DNA of 64,000 nucleotides, taken from assembly GCA_950097015.1 (NCBI GenBank), contig CATNEN010000003.1:6846001-6910000 (forward strand), given 5' to 3'. Shown piece after piece: positions 57,101 to 64,000 of this stretch. Both the position numbers and the translations under genes were made by a program. This stretch comes from Macrostomum hystrix. Its lineage: Eukaryota > Platyhelminthes > Macrostomidae. A model generated the notes under the pieces. It saw only the letters and a list, made by a program, of their open reading frames with translations. It had not been told where the DNA came from and did no database searches. How positions within the stretch are numbered: position 1 is the stretch's first letter; each line of letters begins with the position of its first letter.

Positions 57101-57628
57101 CCCCACACCATCATCTAATTCAGTCTCCACACACCATCATCTACTTCAGTCTCCACACACCATCATCTAATTCAGTCTTCACACACCATCATCTAATTCA
57201 GTCTCCACACACCATCATCTAATTCAGTCTCCACACACCATCATCTAATTCAGTCTCCACACACCATCATCTAATTCAGTCTCCACACACCATCATCTAA
57301 TTCAGTCTCCCCACACCATCATCTAATTCAGTCTCCCCACACCATCATCTAATTCAGTCTCCCCACACCCTCATCTAATTCAGTCTCCCCACACCATCAT
57401 CTACTTCAGTCTCCGAAAGTAGTTCCTAATGAATATATTGCTTATTTGATATTATCAGCTCTTCAGCTCTTACCTTTTTCACTCGCAGAGACTAAGAAGA
57501 AAGCTCGTCTAGAGGCTCAGTCTGATTGGCTGTCGCAGCCTGATCGCTGTGAGAAGCTGATTAAAGCTTCAACTATTTGCATCGCTCCAGCTAGCAATGT
57601 GGCATTAAAGCCGGGTGTATCAGTTTGA
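54130..57628 (+). CDS. Unrecognised small basic protein with PIP-box/PIP-degron-like motif
   Basis: Exons 54130-54469, 54564-54665, 57489-57628; both junctions phase 1; 193 residues. I do not recognise the family. Residues about 36-57 form a short helix (LEEKLALAIQSDQQRLETYL). The exon 1/exon 2 junction builds QLKITDMFPKKKVR (about residues 109-122). This fits the PCNA-interacting pattern Q-x-x-[ILM]-x-x-a-a, with the TD pair and a basic residue at +4 that mark a CRL4-Cdt2 PIP degron, although Met replaces the first aromatic. A Lys-rich stretch follows (KPEGRKNKLKD; TKKKARLEA) and could serve as a nuclear signal. A PCNA-linked replication or cell-cycle regulator is a possibility, not a conclusion. 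Intron 2 is mostly a 26-bp minisatellite. Confidence 0.65.
54745..57412. repeat. 26-bp minisatellite, 2.7 kb, in intron 2 of the gene at 54130
   Basis: About 100 units with core TTCAGTCTCCCCACACCATC plus ATCTAA/ATCTAC/ATAAAA variants; units with CCCACATCTTA recur in blocks at the left end. The array fills intron 54666-57488 nearly completely, ending about 75 bases before the acceptor. Confidence 0.95.
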
Positions 57629-58139
57629 TTAAACATTGATGCGTTTAGCATTCACGATACATAAGTTACTGTTCGGTTTTTGTTTTCGTTTCGTATTTTT
57701 TCTAAGTTGTCAGCAATGTAAAGAATATTTTTCAATTGTACATATATTTTTCTTTCCGCTTATAGTTGTCATAATAATGTTTTTTTTCAGTCTTTTTTGT
57801 TATCTGCATTGTTAAAAAATGGCTGCATGTTGCTCTTGCTTTAAAATTTTACAAATACAAAAAATAATATGAACTATTTGTTTATTTACTTTATGCAATC
57901 GTTCGCTTTTATGTTGCTTTCTTTGTTTATAAACTGTATAGCTAAGAACTATCATGAAAGTTATCACACGCTAAAATCTTAGTGGTATGATTGTCATATT
58001 CGCGGACGATTGTCAGTGATTGTCATGCAGTGAATATCTGTGATGGTCTGTGATAAAGAATGAGTTTCTCAGCTGTTTTAGAGGCTTTATTGTCAACCTG
58101 GTTATACTAAATCTTAAAATCCTAAGTTAAATTATTATA
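57629..58139. other. 3' flank of the gene at 54130
   Basis: AT-rich, no ORF or RNA gene recognised. Convergent with the CFAP119-like gene. Confidence 0.4.
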
Positions 58140-58415
58140 GTTGTAATAATTGATTACACCTGCCCAAATTGTGTCAGATGTGCAGCCGACAGCACAGCCG
58201 CAGCTAATTCGCGGCGCATCTGAAGGCTGCGAACAGCTGTTCAGTCCATGGACTGGGGGGACGCCACACCCACCCTCAATTATCCCAGCTGATGCTGGTA
58301 CTCTTTTAAGAGCTGGGTGAACTGAAGCAATGCAGAGTTAAGTGTCTTGCTAAAGGACACAAATTGTTCCACTGGAGTCGGGAATCGAACCCCAAACTTC
58401 AATCATCAATGCTGT
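58140..58415 (-). repeat. tRNA-derived SINE, head partly lost
   Basis: Closely matches 40376-40672 along its whole body (GTCAGATGTGCAGCCGACAG, CAGTCCATGGACTG, AGTGTCTTGCTAAAGGACAC) up to GAGTCGGGAATCGAACCCC, the B box on the minus strand; the A box part is missing. Confidence 0.85.
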
Positions 58416-58762
58416 TTACAATGGCGAGATCGCATTAAAAAAATAGTCATTCTATTTGTGTATCTAGCAGTAAAAGGAACTTAAAAAAACGAGAAAGTTT
58501 ACGCTTTATATAATTTTAGTACACAATGGTGGTACAGAACAGTAGTCATAAGTTATTAATTGTTACAACAAAATGGTACTTACAACTGTTCAGAAAGCAA
58601 AGAAAACGTTTTGTGTACCAATTAATTGTACCAAATCTTTATAGACATCATAAACTATTGTTGGCTTTAGTTTTTACTGTAAAACTCTACCATCAAAGTA
58701 CATTTTTGGGTCAACCGAAACAGGCAGTTTGTTGCATAAACACAATTATTCAATATTTATTT

Positions 58763-60339
58763 TCACTTCTTCTTCTTTGCAGCCGCCTGTACATGCTGCT
58801 TCGTCGCTGCGTCGACTGCCGCCTTGCCGATTTCATCCTCGGACTGCTGTAGTTTAGTTGACACATTCGACTGCAGTTGTTGAATTTCAGCAGCCAGACG
58901 GTCGCGAATTAGGCGCTGTAGTGCTCGGACAGAATCGGTCTCTGAGTCGAACTGGAGGTTGTCGTTGGCATTGGAGTCTTGTGGTTCCGCTACTTTTGTT
59001 GCTGGCTCATCAGAATGTGCCGCCTGTGTTGGGTCTGACAATGTTAAAAGTGCGAACGGGTCAGGAAATTAAATCAGAAATTGAATTGCTTCTAAGGTTT
59101 TTTTTCAATGATTTAAATACGCTCGAAATAATACTGATTGTAGCTCAGCTAGTGGTGTATGTACTAAAAATCAATACAATTCAATGGTACGAGTACGAGC
59201 GTAGTTTCATTATCTACAATGTATGAATTTTATGAAAAAATCTATTTATTTAAGCATTTACTATGTATAAAACTTAAATAAAAAAGTATGATCGGATAAA
59301 ATGTTTTTTCAAGCAACAATTTTAACTTTACAAGAACTATCAAAACCATAATATTGTAAAAATCATTAGGACAATTCGAGCAAACGCCTATTTAACGCAG
59401 TATTGTCACCCAGTGTATTTTTTGCATTAAAAACACAACAAAAAATGTTAAAAGTCGTAGCTTTATGAAACTTCTATTTCTATTTGTATATAACTATAAT
59501 AATGCACCACTTATTATCCAGGAGTAAGAGTGTTGACTACAAAATTTTATCTTAAAAGATGACATTAAAATTACTCTATTTCTATTGTATTAGAATAGAT
59601 TGGATAATTAATTAGATAACTACGAGCGTAGATTTAAAGAGAAATAAAAGGATTATAACATTTTTGCTGTATTGACATATGTGTATTTTAAAGTCTTACC
59701 ATTTAGTGGAGCGGCATTTTCATCTTCTAGAACTTCAGTTCTCGCAGAGTCATCGCCAATTGCATCAGCGAACGTACTTCGACTATCTCTGCCAGAATTT
59801 CTGGATGATTTCGGGAAAGCTGTATAGTTTATGGTCAAGTTAAGCTCCACTTGTGGGTTGAAAACGAACTTGTACATCTTGAAATGACGAAAGTAGCTGT
59901 CGATTAAATAGCTTGAGACGAGTGTTGCTTCTTGTGGACTGAAAATTGCCACACTAAAGGGAGGTCGATGCACTGAGTGACAGAGAATCAAGTCTTTGAG
60001 AAAGTCGAGAGTCTCCCTGATATTGTTGAACGGTGTTTCAATAGCCATCTCGTGAATTTGCTTTAGAATGGACAGAAAGCTAGATGTTTTCTCGCTATTG
60101 AAATGATTTTCTTTGCAAAACTGGACTGCATAATAAAACATGTCTAAGACGATTGTGCTCTTTCCATCAGAATAGTCTCCAATACCAAAGGTTTCCTTAA
60201 GAAATGTTCTGGTGTCTTCAACAGAGGCCAATCGCAGTACATGGTCAGTCTCCGCCACACCTATGTCTCTCCATACTGACGCTTTAGCCTTCCTTGATCG
60301 TGGAAGAGGTATTATAGGAATGACTTCTCCATCCGCCAT
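58763..60339 (-). CDS. CFAP119: CFAP119/CCDC189-like cilia- and flagella-associated protein
   Basis: Exons 60339-59700 and 59034-58763, phase 1 (GTAAGA donor, ttgtcag acceptor), 303 residues. Exon 1 contains DMFYYAVQFCKENHFNSEKT, ETPFNNIRETLDFLKDLILC, HSVHRPPFSVAIFSP and SYFRHFKMYKFVFNPQVELNL, which match my memory of the CCDC189 (DUF4464) domain. Exon 2 adds an acidic stretch and a coiled coil (LIRDRLAAEIQQLQSNVSTK) ending in Lys. The family is an axonemal component; the exact complex is not something the sequence shows. The stop is followed at once by AATAAA (minus strand, about 58756-58761), a likely polyadenylation signal. A genuine ATG starts exon 1. Confidence 0.82.
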
Positions 60340-61503
60340 TGTTACGATTGTTACGAAATGTAGGCTTGATTGGTAATTTCAAAGTTACGGCGTGGATTTT
60401 GCAAGCAAATAAGAGCAAAACCAGGACAATAAAAATGTTTTTCTCGTGGTCATGTTAAAAAATAAAGCATAGCAATCGTGAGCTAGTAAAGTATCTATAA
60501 TTGACTGTTGTGGCACTGTGTAAATAAAAAACTAAAGCTTTTAGAGGCAGAACTATGGTATAAATATTATCAAAATATGTGAAAACGTGCAATTTGTTAT
60601 AATGTTTATTTTCCGGCTTTACACCAACTCGATTGGTTTATTTTGTTTGTGACCGAGACCTCATAATTATGCTTACAAATTCACACAAAGGCCAAAATTA
60701 ATTTTTTAATAAGGCAGTCATCCCGATCCGCACTTCTGAGACTGTTTTCAAATGTTTTTATTCATTTTATTACAGTATAGTGCTTGTTTATGGTGTACTC
60801 AGAGTACGGAATTGTCCTTTAATTTCTTATAATGAAAACGTCCTTCTTTCGGCAGATTTTAAGCTTCCTTCTAAACGACCGATGCAAAAATATAAAACGA
60901 AAGCCTGATAGACAATATAGCTTGAAGATTTTTTAGTCGATGAAACTATATACTCGTATATATATTAATGCACTTGGACTGATATGGGCACAAATAATGC
61001 AATGACAGATCTTTTTCAAAACATTGTATTTGCAGTTTATTGTACATGCACATGTGATATATTGTTCGTTGAGAGACAGTATGCTTAAAATAAGTAAAGT
61101 GCAAAATTAGCATTCTTCCACCAATAACATTTGTGCAATTATTGAATTTTAAAAGTAGATTTTGTGGCGCCATTTAAGTATAGTTTCAATTACGAGTGAA
61201 GATAATATAATTTAGCTCGTACGTAGCATAGAATATTACGGTTAACATTTAAATGTTTCGCAAAGCAGCCTGGATAACATTAATAATTACCGAAAGTAAC
61301 TGAAACAATCGATTAATTCACACAGTCGAGTCTAAGAAAAGTATATTCGATTCCATTTGAGATTGCAGTTTAATGTACGAGCGTATTACTCAGCTGCGAG
61401 ATGAACTAACTACATGAACGCACTCTAGCTTTGAAAATTATCAGGAACTTTATAGCTTCTAAGCTTGCTCTGCAAATAAGTTTCATACTCGCTCCAATGA
61501 GCA
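60340..61503. other. Intergenic between CFAP119-like and PDZRN-like genes
   Basis: About 1.2 kb, AT-rich, containing the CFAP119 promoter side and the PDZRN 3' UTR side. The ORF at 60946-61173 shows nothing recognisable. Confidence 0.4.
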
Positions 61504-62946
61504 CTAAACAAAAGCTACGGGCACAAGCTGCTGCTGCTGCTGCTGCTTCTGAATCAGCTCCATGTGTTGAAAATTGAAAAATCTCTCTTGACGTCTTCTG
61601 CGCTCCCTTTGCTTGAGGTCGTCAACTTCGGCGTTACCTGTAGATTCCCTCGCCGATTCTCCACCGCTACCGTTGTCGCCTTCAACATTCGCAGAGCACT
61701 CGTTGCTGTCGAGAACCGCGGCTGAGGCAGCGGTAGCCGATGGATTGTGCCCGCCAGCTCGCCTTAGACGCGTCTTCGCTTTTCGTCGGGTTACGTAGCG
61801 ACTACCGTCTGGTCGCCGCTTGACCACCCACTCGGTGCTGGAGACAGCAGCGGTATTCAAAGCGTCGTCGGGGCTGACTGTTTTTGTCTGACAGGCAGCC
61901 GAAACTTTGTGACACTGTGTTGGTGGCTGCGTCTGCTGAATCGCAGGAGGCGGAGGCAGGCCTCGAATTCCCATTCTCGGAACGTGGCCTCGCGAGGGTC
62001 TGCCCGATCGCTGCGTCGATGCTTGGCTCTCGATCGTCGGTCCTATCGTTGCAACGTCGTACAGTGCGTAGCTATCATTGAAAGGACTCCCCGTTGAAGA
62101 CGACGATGGTGAATTCCGTTCCTGACCGCCTGACCTGCCTAGAAGCAGGCTGACTGTCTGGCCTGCTTCAGCAAACAGGCGCACCGTCTGCTCGCGGGTC
62201 AGCACCGGCTGGCCATTGACGCGAAGGATTTGATCGCCCGGACGAATCTGACCCGCCCCGGCCACCTTGCTGCCGGTGTCGATGCAGCCAACAAAGACGT
62301 CAGCAATGTCTGCACCGAAGTCTTCTGACGATGCCTGTCGACGATTGTAGCAGAGTGTCAGGCCGAGCCTCTCACCGGGTGAACTACGGTGCAGTGTCAC
62401 CACCTGCAACGCGAATGCGGGTACTGGATGCATGAATATAATTCTGCTCGAGTGTCATGCCTACCATTCTGTGAATGTTCAGCAATGCGAATTTAATGAG
62501 CAACCAACCTCATAGTCGGTGGATTGTTCATCGGCCAGCTGGTACAACTGCTCGATAGCATCGCCTAGAATGAGATCCTGGCTACTGCTAGACAGACAGA
62601 GAGGTCGCCTAAAGCCAGGGCTAGCTAGGTGCTGCAGATGCTGCCTTTGCTGTGGCTGCGGCTGGCAGGACTGAGGCAGAGGAGCCGACATCAAGGTACG
62701 CAGGCGTCGATGTGAAGGCGCTGCCGGTAAACTGGAAGGCGCTGGCGGTGCAGGCAAAGGTTTAGTCGGCGGAGGTGGTATTCTCAACGGCAGCGGTCCG
62801 CGAGTTGCATTCGACCCTGTAAGCGTTGCTGCGGTCGGCGCCTGCTGCTGCTGTCTAGCCACCTGCACAATGATGGGCTCCTGGGCGTTGCGAAACGCTT
62901 CAACTGCTTCTTCGTGCGTGGCCTGGCTAAGATCTTTGCCGTTTAC
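61504..62946 (-). CDS. PDZRN3: PDZRN3/PDZRN4 (LNX3/4)-like E3 ubiquitin ligase scaffold, last two exons seen (5' part off the right edge)
   Basis: Exons 62946-62509 and 62403-61504, phase 0, 445 codons plus stop. The upstream exon opens inside a PDZ domain ([27 protein letters not shown]), matching the end of PDZ1 in PDZRN3, then a Pro/Gln-rich linker ending TDYE. The last exon begins with PDZ2 ([44 protein letters not shown]). It then has [20 protein letters not shown], matching the PDZRN3 motif [20 protein letters not shown], and a basic helix [13 protein letters not shown] near the C-terminus. The RING domain should lie to the right of the window. PDZRN3 is known to act in Wnt and muscle/synapse signalling as an E3 ligase. 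The middle of the protein is much shorter than in vertebrates. The intron to the right holds a 28-bp minisatellite. Confidence 0.85.
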
Positions 62947-63012
62947 CTAAAAGGTAACGTGTTATTTCTTTACATTGATTGTGTAGCCTAAGGGACATCG
63001 CATACTGTATAG

Positions 63013-63075
63013 CGCAGTGTGGTTTAGAGCTTTGAACTCCTAACTGATGGATCCGGAGTTCGAATCTAAACAAAA
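63013..63075 (+). repeat. tRNA-like SINE head fragment next to the minisatellite
   Basis: TAGCGCAGTGTGGTTTAGAG (A-box-like) and GGAGTTCGAATC (B-box-like) 35-40 bases apart, without acceptor stem pairing. The 28-bp array begins directly after it, as if the array had grown from the SINE tail. Confidence 0.5.
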
Positions 63076-63079
63076 GTTG

Positions 63080-63900
63080 TGTCTAATAATTGCTAATAAA
63101 CTGCCTGTCTAACAGGTGTGCTAATAAACTGCCTGTCTAACAGGTATGCTAATAAACTGCCTGTCTAACAGGTGTGCTAATGAACTGCCTGTCTAACAGG
63201 TATGCTAATAAACTGCCTGTCTAACAGGTATGCTAATATACTGCCTGTCTAACAGGTATGCTAATAAACTGCCTGTCTAACAGGTGTGCTAATAAACTGC
63301 CTGTCTAACAGGTATGCTAATAAACTGCCTGTCTAACAGGTGTGCTAATAAACTGCCTGTCTAACAGGTGTGCTAATAAACTGCCTGTCTAACAGGTGTG
63401 CTAATAAACTGCCTGTCTAACAGGTATGCTAATAAACTGCCTGTCTAACAGGTGTGCTAATAAACTGCCTGTCTAACAGGTGTGCTAATAAACTGCCTGT
63501 CTAACAGGTATGCTAATAAACTGCCTGTCTAACAGGTATGCTAATAAACTGCCTGTCTAACAGGTATGCTAATAAACTGCCTGTCTAACAGGTATGCTAA
63601 TAAACTGCCTGTCTAACAGGTATGCTAATAAACTGCCTGTCTAACAGGTATGCTAATAAACTGCCTGTCTAACAGGTATGCTAATAAACTACCTGTCTAA
63701 CAGGTGTGCTAATAAACTGTCTGTCTAACAGGTGTGCTAATAAACTGCCTGTCTAACAGGTATGCTAATAAACTGCCTGTCTAACAGGTATGCTAATAAA
63801 CTGCCTGTCTAACAGGTGCGCTTATAAACAGCCCGTCTAACATGTGTTTTTTTAAACTACCTGTCTAGCAGCCTGTGTGCTAATAAAATCCCTGTCTAAC
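63080..63900. repeat. 28-bp minisatellite with hairpin unit in the PDZRN intron
   Basis: About 28 units of 28 bp with core TAATAAACTGCCTGTCTAAC plus AGGTATGC or AGGTGTGC. Each unit contains CCTGT-CTA-ACAGG, a perfect 5-bp stem with a 3-base loop. The last units (63810-63900) are degenerate. The 100 bases after 63900 hold nothing recognisable. Confidence 0.95.
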
Positions 63901-64000
63901 AGATGTGCAAACAACGAACAATGGTTTTGTGTATCTTCTATTTATCTACAAAACTTAGAAGCTATTTTTATCGGTCGCTTAAATTCACACAAAAAGCTGC

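Noticed and set aside
63080..63900. CRISPR-like array (28-bp palindromic unit)
   Set aside because: There are no unique spacers between units, no cas genes, and the host is an animal; it is a plain tandem repeat.

Overview
This is animal nuclear DNA from an invertebrate. The genes carry GT-AG introns in clean phase, there are tRNA-headed SINEs, Tc1/mariner transposons and a full Ty3/gypsy-type LTR retrotransposon, and nothing is arranged as a prokaryotic operon. A free-living flatworm (Macrostomum-like) is my best guess, from the repeat style and a hint of spliced-leader trans-splicing, but the sequence does not settle the species. I assembled exon models by hand from splice consensus, reading phase and remembered family sequences; every complete model below sums to a whole number of codons.

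Layout from left to right. 1-8288 (-): Virilizer/VIRMA, scaffold of the m6A mRNA methyltransferase complex, five introns, running off the left edge. 9101-18084 (-): a young LTR retrotransposon (identical 806-bp LTRs, ATAC target duplication) with gag, pol joined by a -1 frameshift site, and an unusual third ORF. 18798-20222: a decayed Tc1/mariner-type transposon with long inverted repeats. 20954-22436 (+): mitochondrial ribosomal protein mS25, followed at 23479-24831 (+) by a Mediator subunit 28 candidate. 25372-32250 (-) and 35213-44303 (-): two tandem paralogous single-pass membrane proteins with signal peptides and a cytosolic domain that resembles SEFIR (IL-17-receptor type); these are the most interesting genes here. 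45569-47624 (-) and 49020-51462 (-): two tandem MATE (SLC47-like) transporters with gene-conversion tracts. 54130-57628 (+): a small unrecognised basic protein with a PCNA-interaction/PIP-degron-like motif. 58763-60339 (-): CFAP119/CCDC189-like ciliary protein. 61504-62946 (-): the 3' part of a PDZRN3/PDZRN4 (LNX3/4) homologue, running off the right edge.

The dominant structural theme is minisatellites. Fourteen tandem arrays with periods of 15 to about 45 bp cover roughly 18 kb, more than a quarter of the window. All but three sit inside introns, and almost every long intron has its own array. The mS25 and MED28 introns carry the same 16-bp repeat in opposite orientation, several arrays share an ACTAGATC core, two arrays are built from higher-order repeats, and two carry textbook transcription-factor sites (CRE, E-box) in their units.

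The genes are mostly unrelated housekeeping functions (m6A writing, mitochondrial translation, transcription, cilium, efflux, ubiquitin ligase scaffold), so physical linkage does not imply a common pathway. The exceptions are the two tandem duplications: the receptor pair and the MATE pair.
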